A stretch of DNA of 64,000 nucleotides from Onthophagus taurus (GCF_036711975.1 NC_091971.1:19413501-19477500), one strand, 5' to 3'. Counted from the first letter of the stretch, positions 46,136 to 57,784 are shown. Translations and numbers: made by a program. Notes: generated by a model not told the origin, from the sequence alone.

Positions 46136-46179
46136 AAGCAGACATGTTTCGAAACTAATTCATTTCATCTTCAGTACTT
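46136..46179 (-). ncRNA. Hammerhead ribozyme motif (minus strand)
   Basis: Reading the minus strand from 46179: stem I AAGTA, core CTGAAGA (position 7 may be any base), an extra T, stem II GAAA-loop-TTTC, GAAA box, palindromic stem III ACATGT, then C. Cleavage is expected after GTC, and TGCTT completes stem I with one G-U pair. All canonical core bases are present. It is probably what remains of a PLE terminal repeat. The adjacent pogo element starts 41 bp away. Confidence 0.68.
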
Positions 46180-47389
46180 AGAATATAATACAATATAATG
46201 GAAAAATATTTTGTTAGGTTTAGGAATGGATCTAAATTTCTTTCAACTTAATTTACAAACAAAAAATTAATTTAACACAATCAAAAAATTCAATAATATA
46301 GTTAAAATCTTGGAAGGTAACATACACAAATACAAACAAATATGACATCATATTTTATTATATTAGAGAAATATGGAGAATTTCATCCCATTTATACTAT
46401 TTCATACTTTGAATTAGCAAATGCTTAATTTATTCACTCTGACTTTATTTATGAAGATGTAGAAATGATTTGTATCTCAAATGAAAGATTGAAATCTCTA
46501 TTTTAAGGGAGTGTAATCTAATCAATAAGTCGATTATGAAAAAAATCAAAAACGGCCTATAATTGATTACTCCAACATTTGGGTTTTTTAAATGTAAAAA
46601 ATTGAAGAAATTTAAAAAACCGCTCCGATTTAATTCTCCCTCTTGTTAAGGCCTTTGCCTTGTACTCTATAATCTAGAGACGTGGCTTGAATGATGTATT
46701 CCATCCCTTTAATTTATCTTGGGATACCATCCCTTGTAATTTTCGGCAATTTGTTGTCATCCATCCGCTCAAAAAGGTCCCTCCATGCGCGACGTCTGGT
46801 TCTGGACTATTGTACTATATCTTGGACACCGCAGAGTTCTCTGTCTTCGCTCCTCTTGTGGTCGCTCAGGGTGCTATGGGCCTGCTATGGATCGTAGAGT
46901 CCTCACCTCAACTGTTGAAATCTAATGATTCTTTTTATAGTAGAGTTTTGCAGCCCTTATTTCTACAGCGTAAGTCATAACAGGTCTTACACAGGTCTTG
47001 TATATGCGAATTTTACTTTGTGGTCATGTGTTTGTTTTGCCATATGATATCTCGTAAATAACACGATATTAAGGCTGCTTTGGTTGTCTGAGCTTTGATT
47101 TCCTCGCGGAGGTCTACTGTGATGCTGACGCCGAGATATTTAAAACTCATAATCTGCTCCACTGGTGCTCGGTTCTTTCGATATGGATAGTGCTTTAGAG
47201 TTTGCTACCGATATTGTCACGCGGTACTTGGTAGCTATTTTTCCAAATTGAAACACCATTCTCTGCAGGTTATCCTCGTCGTCTAAGATCAACATGACAT
47301 CGTCTGCGTAGCAGTTTATGTTTAGATGTTTGTTCCTTGCAGGTATCAAAGACTATAATAAATTTGTTGTCTTTTCAAACTATTGCTAT

Positions 47390-49170
47390 GACATGAACTT
47401 ATCGAAATAATTCAAGTGACTGAATTTTGATCATTTTACTGTTGAACATTTTACTTTTTAATGAAGTACATGACGATCGCCCAGCAATATCACGATCTAC
47501 GATGAGAAAAATTCTTGCCATCATGGGCATGCGCGTGACTTGCCAAGATGTGGTCGTCCCACAATCGATGAAGATGCGCAACTTGAAGTTTTGTTAAGAG
47601 TTGCTGATAATCCTCATACGGCTTTTCGTGAAGTAGGTATAGAAATGAATTTGAGTCAAAGTACTGTTCTCAATGTATTACATCGACATAAATAGACTGC
47701 CTAAGTCTTACGTCACAGCGATGGGCGGAGCTTATACTGACTCCAAACAACAAACTGCTTAAGTTTGACGTCACAGACGTGGGCGGAACTTATACTGACT
47801 CCAAACAATTTCGTTGCTAACCACAGTTGCTAAGATAAATCGCCAAAAAATGTCATTTGAAATGTCATCACTTAGTTTATTTTATTTTAACACTAATGGA
47901 AAATTGCATAATGTGATTTACCATTAGCAACACAGTTAGCAACGAAAATGTTTGGGGCAGTATAAGCTCCGCCCATCTCTGTGACGTCAAGGCTTAGGTT
48001 GTCTATTTCATTGCTAACCACAGTTGCTAAGATAAATCGCCAAAAAATGTTATCACTTAGGTTATTTTATTTTAACACTAATGAAAAATTGCATATGGTG
48101 ATTTACCGTTAGCAACACAATTAGCAACGAAAATGTTTGGAGTCAGTATAAGTTCCGCCCATCTCTATGACGTCAAGGCTTATGTTGTCTATTCCATCCT
48201 TATAAAATTTCACTAACTCAAGAACTAGTAGAAGATGATTTTGACCATTGGCTGCAATTTTGCGAACAAATGCAAATTCTGTGTAATAGTGACCCAATCA
48301 TTGCGAAAAATATTGTTTTCTCGGACGAAGCTACCTTTTCTTTAAGTGGAACCGTAAACCGACAAAATCGCAGATATTGGGCCTTAGAGAATCCCAGGTG
48401 GGTGCAGGAGACTCATACACAGTTTCCAAGAAAAGTTAATGTTTGGGCTGGTATGGTGAGAAACGGAATATTGGGACCATTTTTTTAATGAAAATTGACA
48501 GCCGCATGATATTTGCAATTTTTACAGGAAGAACTATGGTTTTAGCAGGACGGCGCACCACCTCATTATGCCCTTCCCGTTCGAACGTATTTGGATGATA
48601 TTTTTCCACAAAAATGGCAAAAACCGGACATAATTGATAGAGTGCAAGATGAGTTTATTTTGAGGTTAGGGCACTGTCAAATAGTAAATGGAGAACAGTT
48701 TGAGCAGCATCTTATTCATTGACATTTTCTTTTGCATGTAAATAAAATCAATTTTTCTGCTTTAAATGTATTTCTTTTCATACAATTATTACTTGGCAAC
48801 GTAATACAGAACTTACTCTTAAAATCAAGTGGCCTTGCATGCTATGGAATGAAAAATGGGAATTGCAACGCCTACTAGAAATTTTTCCAAAACTAATATT
48901 TATTAATAAAAAAAAAATTTTTATGCAAAATTTGCTCTAAGATACTCAAAAAAATGTATTCTTTCACATTATCGCATAAAAAATTGGGGTGGCCATTTAA
49001 AAAAATGTTGCCCTCTTTGACCCCGAAAATGTACGCCACTCTAAAAAAAAATATAGACATAAGAAAAGACGACAAATTTATTATAGTCTTTGACTCCTGA
49101 AAGGATTCTTTCAAAAAGAAACTCGTTTTGAAGATATTTCAGGTGTTCCAGACTTTTTATTCACCCTGTA
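47390..49170 (+). mobile_element. mariner-type element, left end lost, split by a MITE
   Basis: The transposase pieces are: helix-turn-helix region to VLHRHK (47480-47692), then after the MITE YKISLTQELVEDDFDHWLQF, FSDEATFSLSGTVNRQNRRY and KVNVWAGMVRNGILGPFF (48203-48487), then QDGAPPHYALPVRTYLDDIF (about 48545-48605), and finally the C-terminus CQIVNGEQFEQHLIH to 48721. The third catalytic block is deleted. The right end TTCACCCTG is at 49170, followed by TA. Confidence 0.78.
47695..48189. mobile_element. MITE (two fused copies) carrying CRE octamers
   Basis: The element is flanked by TA inside the mariner ORF. The ends GACTGCCTAAGTC and the complement of GACAACATAAGCC share GACGTCA and GGGCGGA(G/A)CTTATACTGACTCC. 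The terminal module recurs internally at 47766 and 47960-48000, so two copies are fused. TGACGTCA is found at 47766-47773, 47982-47989 and 48168-48175. Confidence 0.8.
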
Positions 49171-49199
49171 TATTTATATCAACACCACGCGTATTATAA

Positions 49200-49310
49200 A
49201 GTTTCAACGACTATTCAGACTGATGATGAGGTTGAACCCGAAACTAGTATCTGAGTAAATAAATAATTTTTAGTAAGTAGAAGTTTTTTTAAATCTTTTA
49301 ATTCAAAATA
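49200..49310 (+). mobile_element. Fragment of a PLE terminal repeat
   Basis: Contains a hammerhead motif followed by an AT-rich segment in the same arrangement as the 10571 element's pLTR. No RT sequence is attached. Confidence 0.5.
49214..49255 (+). ncRNA. Hammerhead ribozyme motif (plus strand)
   Basis: Stem I TTCAGA pairs with TCTGAG (6 bp, one G-U). Core CTGATGA is at 49220-49226, followed by an extra T, a short stem II closing on ACCC, GAAA at 49240-49243, palindromic stem III ACTAGT, and A at 49249 as the expected cleavage base. All invariant core bases are present. Confidence 0.7.
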
Positions 49311-51500
49311 TTTAACTTGCAACATGGATAAATGTTATTTAAATTCAGTTATTAGTTCGTCCATAATTAGATTGAGAAGGGTAGGGCTTAAGCTATCGCC
49401 TTGTCCTATTCCTGTCTGCATAGCTATTCTTCGTGTCTTTCTGCCTTCCACTTGTATTTGCATCCAATTGTCCGTATTGAACTCAAATATAACGTTTTTT
49501 TATATTTGGGTCTACATTTTTCTTATTGAGAAGTCTAACAAGGTCTGGAAGTGCTGAACACATGCTGTTTTGTTGTATTTTATAGATTTTTCCATGATCT
49601 ATCTGATTGCAAAGATGGCGTCAATAGTTGACCTGTTCTTCCTAAAGCCTTGTTATTCTTCGCTTAACCCATGAAAAAATATTTCTTCTTCCAGGATTTT
49701 GACGAATAGCTTTAGCACTGAACCTAATAGAGTGATTCCCCGATACTTTACTGGGTCTTTTTTACTTTTGTTCTTAAAACTAGTGGAATGGTCACACTTT
49801 CTTTGTATTCCGTTGGCATCCTCCTGCACTCTATGATTTTCTTAAACTTTAGAGGACCGGGAGCACCACTTAAGTGGTGGTCCATGTTATCAGTACTTTG
49901 TATATGATAAATAACCTTCTTTTGGCCTCCGCAAAGGTCATGTTCCATGTTTGCCAAGAACTTTTCCCAATGTGTTCTCTTGATGTATTGAATCTTGTTG
50001 TTAACTGCATTTCTTACAGCCTTATATTCATCTAGTGTTAAGCTTTAGAATCTGTATTTTAAATATACCTTTCGTTTTTTCTTTTGTCAGTTCTTTGATC
50101 TCCTCTGCAAACCATGGTTTCGTATTTGGTTTGGTAGATTTATTAGATATTCTTCTTCCCACAGCCTCTTCGGTGGCTTTAAGTATATTTGATTTTATTT
50201 TTTGCTAGGCAGTTTCAACATTGTTCTTTGTTGGTATAATAGTTTTGTTGATAGAACTGAGTGATTCAATATGTAGTTTGCTGACTTTAACGGGTATTTG
50301 TTTGTTGGTATGGAGGGTTTCATGATTATTTCGACCAGTACTAAGTTGTGGTAGGTTCCAGCGTTTGCGGAGGTTAAGACTCTGATATCTTGAATTCTAT
50401 TCGGATGGATCTTTCTGTGTGTAATTATACAGGTGTGTCAAATATCTGGAATATAGTCAATAACTTCGCCATTTGTGGTATATTCCAGATATTTAATACA
50501 CCTGTATAGTCGATCACTGATTTTTGGCTTCGAGTATTTTCAAATGTGAGTTTGTGTTGAGACTTGTGAGGAAAATATATGTTATTAATTCTCAATTCGT
50601 TAACTGCGCATAACTGATTTAGCTGTTTTCCGCTTTCGTTGCTAATTTCTTCATTAAACCGATTTTTCACACCAGGCATTACAGTGTTTCCAATTCTGGC
50701 ATTAAGGTCTTCTAGTATGAGTGAGGTTCTGATAGAATTGGTCTATTTCATCTTTCGGTTTGCTAGTATCCAGGGTATAGACGCTTACTAGATGCGTGAG
50801 TTTAGACTTCTGAATGTCACCTGCAGTATTCTATCAGAGAGATATTTTATATCATCGATGTTATTTTGGAACCTCTAATGCAAGAGTAGTCCAATACCAG
50901 ATGCTGCTCTTTCATTCTTATCTTTGCCGCTATAAATAAAGATGTATTCGCCGTATTTTGTGTTGCCCACGCATTTCTTTTTAGCTTCTGAGACTGCACA
51001 TATATCCATGTTGTCTTTTTACCTCCAGCAGCACTTCCTGATCCTTATTCTTCATGGATGTGACATTACAGCAGCCTAGTCTAAGTGGTTTCCAGAATCG
51101 AGTCCTTTTTCGTGCTGGGTTAACTATTTTTTCTGTCCTATCCGAGGTAATGAAATAAGCAATTTGATACACTCAGGTTGCTGGCCTTACCTCAGGTCCC
51201 TCCTTTTTTATCCAAGCTTGGGATTCAGAATGGGCTACTCAATCCACCCAACAATTCCTCGTAAGCAGAGTTATCAAATAAGTTGATTATGGAAAAAATC
51301 TGAAAGTCTAAAATTGATTACTTCAACATTTCGGTTAAATGTCGAAAATGTTTTACAATAAAAATGTACAACAAACTAACGCTGAATAACAATTAAATTT
51401 GGAAAGTTTCTAGAAACTAGATGTTATTTGGGTTGCCTACAAACACCACAATAATTTCAAAATTAATTTTATTAAAAATACCGTCAAAACAATAAGTCTT

Positions 51501-51923
51501 TTACACTTTCAATTGAACTAATTTAATAACAGTACTACAACACATAACCCAAAAATGAACGGACACAGCATTTATCTCTGTATTAGGATAAGAAATGATC
51601 CTTCCAAAAGGCGTAAAATTAATGCTTTCATTCAAAATCATCACAGGATTGTTTCGATACATAATAATAAAGCACAAGATTGCCACTCCCATTAAAAACC
51701 GAAACAAATACGGTAATCCCACTTTAACGATCATATTTCGAGTGCTACTAGAAGTTTGAAGTTCGGAATATTGCATATTGAGCATGTTGATTCTTCTTTG
51801 GATCTTTGTGTGTTTTACGAAATCATTTACTATTTGTAGTTTTGATTGTTCCAGTTTTAATTGACGTATTTCTTCGCGTAATTCACGTTGTTTCGGCGTT
51901 AAACTATTCAGGTATTTCAAAAT
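51501..51923 (-). CDS. Get1: GET1/WRB, exon 2
   Basis: Acceptor TATTTAAG precedes ILKYLNSLTPKQRELREEI. It encodes the cytosolic coiled coil (about residues 35-95), which receives the GET3/TRC40 ATPase loaded with tail-anchored proteins, then two membrane segments (LPYLFRFLMGVAILCFIIMY and VHFWVMCCSTVIKL). The stop is at 51501-51503. Together with exon 1 the protein has three membrane helices and 172 residues, the normal WRB/GET1 size. Confidence 0.92.
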   Translation of the reverse strand: MLKYLNSLTPKQRELREEIRQLKLEQSKLQIVNDFVKHTKIQRRINMLNMQYSELQTSSSTRNMIVKVGLPYLFRFLMGVAILCFIIMYRNNPVMILNESINFTPFGRIISYPNTEINAVSVHFWVMCCSTVIKLVQLKV

Positions 51924-51973
51924 CTTAAATAAAAATTTTGAGGTTAGAAAATATTTATTGAAAAATTACTTAC

Positions 51974-52069
51974 CAGTGGATTAATATATTTCGCTGATAA
52001 ATCTGGAATAATAGCATTTAGAACGCTTAAAAGTAGTATTGTGGTGAATAAGAAGGAGTCTACGAACAT
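51974..52069 (-). CDS. Get1: GET1/WRB, exon 1
   Basis: 32 codons, MFVDSFLFTTILLLSVLNAI to the donor GTAAGT, phase 0. It forms the first membrane helix of the ER receptor for tail-anchored proteins. The ATG lies 98 bp downstream of the GatA stop on the same strand, so the GET1 promoter must be very short or overlap the GatA 3' end. Confidence 0.9.
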
Positions 52070-52167
52070 TTTTAATAAATGTTTTTACGTTGGAAATGTT
52101 TTGTAAGGATTGAGGTTAGAATTTTAGGAATGTCATGAAATGGCGGTAAATAATAAAATTCAAATAT

Positions 52168-52331
52168 TTAAATTTTAATATATTTAGTATTATGAGAAAA
52201 TTGTACGATGTGTTCAATAAATTTAGCAACTGCTAGCAGCATAGGTTCACTTAGATTTCTACCCATTAATTGTAAACTAATCGGTAAATTATTTTTCGAT
52301 AGTTTTATAGGAATTGAAACAGCAGGAATTC
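52168..52331 (-). CDS. GatA: GatA, exon 5 (C-terminus)
   Basis: After acceptor TTTTTTAG the exon reads GIPAVSIPIKLSKNNLPISL then QLMGRNLSEPMLL, the conserved end of the amidase fold. The stop is at 52168-52170. It joins exon 4 to form NMAGIPAVSIP. Confidence 0.93.
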
Positions 52332-52452
52332 CTAAAAAAGAATTGCTTAATAATCAGTTAATAACACTGTGCAACAAGAAAAACCATCCGGGTTGGTTCC
52401 AATGGTAAATGAAAGTAGACCAACTAACCAGTATTTGTGGCGCTAAAATGGT

Positions 52453-53899
52453 TTGCAATATCAACAATTTCTGTTACATTTGTGGCCATTTCATACCACA
52501 ACAGATAAAGTTATTTCCGACGTGACTTGGGTTCCCAATGTACTTTGCAAGAAATGTTACAGTGACCTCTTGAATTGCTTGCATAGAAGAATAAAAAATT
52601 TGTCGTTCGGTTACATGTTATATTTCAGTACCTGATCAAAAAGGTAGAAAAGTCCCTATTAATAAAATTTCTGATGAAGTTATTGAAAAAATCACTAAGC
52701 ACATTGACAGCTACCCTACGTATGAAAGCCATTCTCGAGAAAGGTGTGCTAAGAAGTATCTTGGAGATGGCTTAAATATTTGAAAAATGTATTGTAAAAT
52801 GTATATGAAGATCCAGCTAAGAAATGGTGTTTTAGAAAAATCTTCAACGAAATGTTTAATTTGTTGTTCCATTTACCAGACAACGACACATGTGATATGT
52901 GTGATTATTTTAATGTAAAGCTTAAGGCTGCTCTTTGAACAGAAGAAAAACAAGCCATTTCTAAAGAGCGAGGCTTACATTTAAATAATAGATATCAAAT
53001 CAAAAATGAAGACAAGAAATGTGCTTTAGAAAGTAATGAAAATATACAAGTGGTAATGGCTGATCTTCAGAAGTGCCTTCCTACTCCTTTTTTGACCAAT
53101 TCGGAGAGCTTTTATCTTCGAAAGTTGTGGACCCTAAATTACACAATACATAATCCTTGTACTAAAAACACTTGGTGTATGATGTGGGATGAAACCAAAG
53201 CTGGAAGAGGTGGTAATGAAATGGCTTCCTGTTTTTTTTAAATGGCTACTTATAGAAATCCCAAGGAATCAAAAAATGGAAACGTTATCACTTTGGACAG
53301 ACAATTGTGCCGGACAAAACTGAAATATGATGATGATTGTAATGTACACATGTACATATGCATACATATGCAATGCAAGTATTTCCCAGCATTCAGGTTT
53401 ATAAATCATAAATTTTTATTACTAGGCCATACTCATATGGAAGTAGATTGTCAGCATAGCGTTATTGAATGTGCCGAAAAGAAAACTAAACCATTTACAA
53501 TTTTTACTTGCACTGATTGGATAAATTTTATTCGTGGGTCTAGAAGATTTTAAAAATATTAGTACATTTTACTCATTATTACCATTCATATCAAGAAAAA
53601 AAAGTAATGAAGGAGAACAGTTTAAATTATCCAGGGTTGTTTGGTTCCAAATTCGACGAGAAACATTAGATACTTTGTTTTTTAAAACATCATTCAAAGA
53701 AGACTTTCGCTCCATTAATTTAAACAGAAACCTTCGAAAACCTTCAAACATACCGAAAAATTTGCCCCAATTGAGACATTCTAGAAAACCTATAAGTAAA
53801 GCCAAATATGAAAATCTTTTAACTCTTAAGTGGGTTCCTGAAGAATATCAGGATTACTCTGGGGCTAAAGAGGCCCCAGAATTTCCTAATGATGATTAA
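52453..53899 (+). pseudogene. Decayed protein of unidentified transposon family (candidate DDE transposase)
   Basis: Pieces lie in several frames: CNINNFCYICGHF-type zinc-binding start and KCYSDLLNCLHR (52453-52635), WTLNYTIHNPCTKNTWCMMW then DETKAGRGGNEMAS (53128-53232), WTDNCAGQN (53294-53320), FLLLGHTHMEVDCQHSVIE (about 53414-53470), and a C-terminal region (53534-53899, SRVVWFQIRRETLDTLFFK). From memory this resembles a protein family repeated many times in arthropod genomes. Acidic blocks WDE, DNCAGQN and GHTHMEVD could be parts of an RNase H-like catalytic core. Frameshifts and stops make it non-functional. Confidence 0.6.
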
Positions 53900-54298
53900 T
53901 AATAATAAATTAATAGGTTTTAAAGTTTCAAATTTGTTCTAGAAAAAATATAATAAGTTTACTTATTTTTTGTAGTTCATATTGTTACAAATTCTTATGT
54001 TTTAAGTCCAAATAATCATTTAATTTTTTAAAGCCAAGATGTAGTAAGTCCAATAATTTTGTAAAAATAAAGATTTTTGATAAAAATATGCTATTAATAA
54101 ATATTTACAGACTATGAATATTAAAAAATACCGATATTTTCCAGCTTTATTTGTGAGGTAAAAGCATGAGAATTATTAATTATTTCAATTTATTATTATT
54201 TGAAGTAAGACATTTTCGGCTATTCTACGATTAAGTCATTTTGGACTTATGTCCCTTCAGCTCTTAGGTACAGCAATATCTACCTTTACTTATGCATA

Positions 54299-55874
54299 CA
54301 GTGGTACAATAAAGTCTACATACATCCCAGAAAATCATAATATCTCAGCTCCTGAAATGTAATTGAATAAAATTTTTAAACGAAAGATATTAGAAGTGTA
54401 TATTATTATAATATTTTACATAAAAATATATAACTTATTATTTATAATGAAAAACACAAAACACAATCATATTTGTAACTCAAAAAAGTCTACATACAGC
54501 TACTAATTATTCATTGCACTATTTTTTATTTGTAAACATCATAGTTGCTGTAGTTTGAGTTTTATTTCATACCAACGTTGTTGCCATAGCAGTATACTAA
54601 TATAAGTTAGTGTAATTAGTAATCCTCCTAACAATGGAAGCTAAACGAAAAGAAATACCTTATGCAGTGCGAAATATCATAATTCACAATCATAATAATG
54701 GTCGTTCATTAAGTGAAATCGCAAAAATAGTTAGTAAAAGTCGCTCTGCGGTCCAGACAGTAATTCGAAACTATAAGGAACGTCAGTCAATCGAAAATAA
54801 ACCAAGAAAGAGTCAGTAAACTGACACCTAGAGATAAGCGGTCAATTTTAAAAACGACAACAGCTGCGGTTGAAATAGCCAAATCACTGGCAGGTCTATA
54901 ACCATAAATCCGGAAACAGTTAGACTGGTGTCACGAAGTGAAGTCTATAACAGTAGAGTTCCAAGAAAAAAGCCCTTTATATCCGAAATAAATGGGAAAG
55001 AAATGTACATTTTGCTAAATTACATGAGCAAAAGAATACTACTTTCTGGCGTACCGTTGTATTTTCGGATGAAAGCAAGTTCAATATTTTCGGCTATGAT
55101 GGCAAAGCAAAGGTATGGAAAAAGAAAAACGAAGAAATGAAAAAGAAAAACTTGAAAGCCACAGTAAAGCATGGCGGAGGAAATGTAATGGTATGGGGTT
55201 GTATGTCGGGGGCTGGTGTAGGAGGTTTAGTATTTGTTGAAACAATTATAGACCGCCATGTATATCTGAACATATTGCGAACTAATTTAAAGGAATTGGT
55301 CAATAAATTAGGCTTGGAAACAGATTGGATATTCCAACATGATAATGATCCCAAGCACACAGCACACATTGTGAAGGGATGGGTATTATATAACGTCCCT
55401 AAACAACTACACTCACCACCGCAGTCACCGACCTCAACCCCATAGAGCACGTATGGGATCGCAAAATTTGGAAAGTAGATATTAAAAATAAAAACGACTT
55501 AAAAGCTGCACTGTTACAGGAAAGGCAGAGTATTTCACCAGAATTTACAGTTAATTTAGTGGATTGTATGCCTCGACGATTAGCAGCAGTTCTTGCTGCA
55601 AAGGGAGGACCTACCAAATATTAATTACTATGTAAATTTTGAGTGGTTTTGATTGTGAATGTAAGAGTAAACTACTGTATGTAGACTTTATAAATAGAGT
55701 AGAGTTATAAATATGATTATGTTTTGTGTTTATCGTTATAAATAATAAGTTATACATTTTAATAGTAAAATATTATAATAATATACACTTCTTTTACAAA
55801 TTTCATCGAATTACATTCCAGGAGCTGAGTTATTATGATTTTCTGGGGTATATGTAGACTTTATTGTACCACTG
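54299..55874 (+). mobile_element. Tc1-like transposon, 1576 bp, IR/DR type
   Basis: TA-flanked ends CAGTGGTACAATAAAGTCTA. Inverted repeats of over 200 bp (54299-54530 and 55650-55874) contain the internal direct repeat AAAGTCTACATACAG at both inner and outer positions. Length and layout are typical of Tc1. Confidence 0.93.
54634..55623 (+). pseudogene. Tc1 transposase (DD34E), frameshifted
   Basis: The ATG at 54634 starts the paired-like HTH (NNGRSLSEIAKIVSKSRSAV). After frame changes the catalytic part reads VKHGGGNVMVWGCMSGAG, ETDWIFQHDNDPKHTA, then LNPIEHVWDRKI, and ends LAAVLAAKGGPTKY at TAA 55621-55623. The second Asp and the Glu are 34 residues apart. At least three frame breaks. Confidence 0.9.
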
Positions 55875-56129
55875 TATGTATATCAAAAAAAGGAATTTTA
55901 CTATCTGTCAACAGGGATGAAATGTCAAATTTATTTGCCATTATAGAAAAAAGGCATTTTCAACCACGAAAAGTTTAATAAACATTAGATATTCTATTTT
56001 TTCAAGTTTAAATGGATAAGTATATCCACTTCTACATCGCGAAAAGTCGATAAAATGATCCAAAAATATGTCAACTTCAAGAGCTCTGTGAACCTGGAAC
56101 CCGAGTTTACGATATTTTGGTTTTATTAG

Positions 56130-57165
56130 TACGATAGAGAATCGTTTGTACTCGTTTGCACCACCTTTACTTTCGTTTGTACCTCAGGACTTAAAGTGGG
56201 AAAAAAATTTTGAAAAATTGCCGGAACCCCACTTTTTGATTTTCTAATTTTATTAATACCTTTCGGTAGAGAATCGTTTGTACCTGTTTGTACCACTTTC
56301 GGTTTCGTTTGTACCTCAACCGGTTCCAAAATACAGCGATTTTTTGATTTTTCAGAATACCGTTGAAATTGTGTATCTCCGTTATTAACACAGATATCGC
56401 AAAACGGTCGATGGAATTCGATAGAGAATCGTTTGTACCCGTTTGTACCACTTTTGTTTTCGTTTGTACCTCAACCAGTTCCAAAATACAGCGATTTTTT
56501 GGTTTTTGAGAATACCGCTGAATGTGTGTATCTCGGTTATTAATACAGATATCGCAAAACTGTCGATGGAATTCGATAGAGAATCGTTTGTACCCGTTTG
56601 TACCAGCTTTGTTTTCGTTTGTACCTCAACCGGTTCCAAAATACAGCGATTTTTTGATTTTTGAGAATACCGCTGAAAGTGTGTATCTCGGTTATTAATA
56701 CAGATATCGCAATACTGTCGATGGAATTCGATAGAGAATCGTTTGTACCCGTTTGTACCACTTTTGTTTTCGTTTGTACTTCAACCGGTTCCAAAATACA
56801 GCGATTTTTTGGTTTTTGAGAATACCGCTGAAAGTGTGTATCTCGGTTATTAATACAGATATCGCAAAACGGTCGATGGAATTCGATAGAGAATTGTTTG
56901 TACCCGTTTGTACCACTTTTGTTTTTGTTTGTACCTCAATCAGTTTCAAAATACAGCGATTTTTTGGTTTTTGAGAATACCGCTGAATGTGTGTATCTCG
57001 GTTATTAATACAGATATCGCAAAACTGTCGATGGAATTCGATAGAGAATCGTTTGTACCCGTTTGTACCACTTTTGTTTTCGTTTGTACCTCAATCAGTT
57101 TCAAAATACAGCGATTTTTTGGTTTTTGAGAATACCGCTGAAAGTGTGTATCTCCGTTATTAAAT
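56130..57165. repeat. Left array of the 155 bp Foldback unit
   Basis: The landmark AGAGAATCGTTTGTACC recurs about every 155 bp (near 56269, 56424, 56579, 56734, 57044; a variant at 56889). The first unit at 56133 is diverged. Open frames in this array are by-products of the repeat, since 155 is not a multiple of three. Confidence 0.93.
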
Positions 57166-57615
57166 ACCGCTTGATAAGGTGAGCAATATCAATTCTAACG
57201 CAACACCGTGGACGAGATACGGTGTTGTTTCCACCGGCAATTAAAAATCATTTCAACAGAAAATTTAGCTACACGCGGCATTTTTAAACTTCTTCCGACA
57301 CCCGAAACCCAAAATTAATCAACAAAGCGTTTAATCAAACAGTATAATAAAAAAGACGAGAGTAGAATAAAAAAGAATAATACCCAGATGAACAGACTTG
57401 TTTGCAAAGAAGTATTAAAAATACGACCTATCATAGCACATCTAAGAATTAACCTTAATAACGTTTCACAGTGAAGATTATCGACGAAGATGATATAATG
57501 ACGAATGTGACAAAAAGTGAAAAGAAAAGCGAAAATACCTGCTAGTATGTTGACTTGTATACAACACGTGTTTGTATGGATAAGTCCAGTCGATATAAAT
57601 CATCAAAACATTAAA

Positions 57616-57652
57616 CCGGTGTCGCCAGGTATGCACCACCTGGCGACACCGG
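57616..57652. repeat. 15 bp perfect hairpin in the Foldback centre
   Basis: CCGGTGTCGCCAGGT (57616-57630) and its exact complement (57638-57652) enclose ATGCACC. It is GC-rich in an otherwise AT-rich context. Confidence 0.9.
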
Positions 57653-57784
57653 CTAGAGTGGAGAACGGTTACGACCCAAACGTCAATTTAGTCTTATGTA
57701 CTTGAAAAGTATGGGAACACTGAGACCTAGGGTTTCCCCTAAGATATTAAAAAATGTTGAAAACTGTTGGGTTATAAACGAAAT

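Larger units (their letters stand above)
46680..51200 (-). mobile_element. RTE-like LINE, interrupted
   Basis: Minus-strand order from the 5' end: endonuclease start (KPLRLGCCNVTSM near 51090), endonuclease middle (NRFNEEISNESGKQLNQLCA at about 50640, NELRINNIYFPHKSQHKLTF), RT fingers (RMPTEYKESVTIPLVLR, 49820), RT pieces to about 49330, then after an interruption (about 47360-49310) NINCYADDVMLILDDEDNL (47310), then the C-terminus (AVEIRAAKLYYKKN, LRSIAGP, TIVQNQTSRMEGPF; 46980-46690). Many frameshifts. The endonuclease-RT order and C-terminal motif fit RTE-type elements. Confidence 0.85.

Noticed and set aside
46687..46980. 97-codon open frame on the + strand
   Set aside because: Antisense of the conserved C-terminal region of the RTE-like LINE, which has the recognisable motifs.
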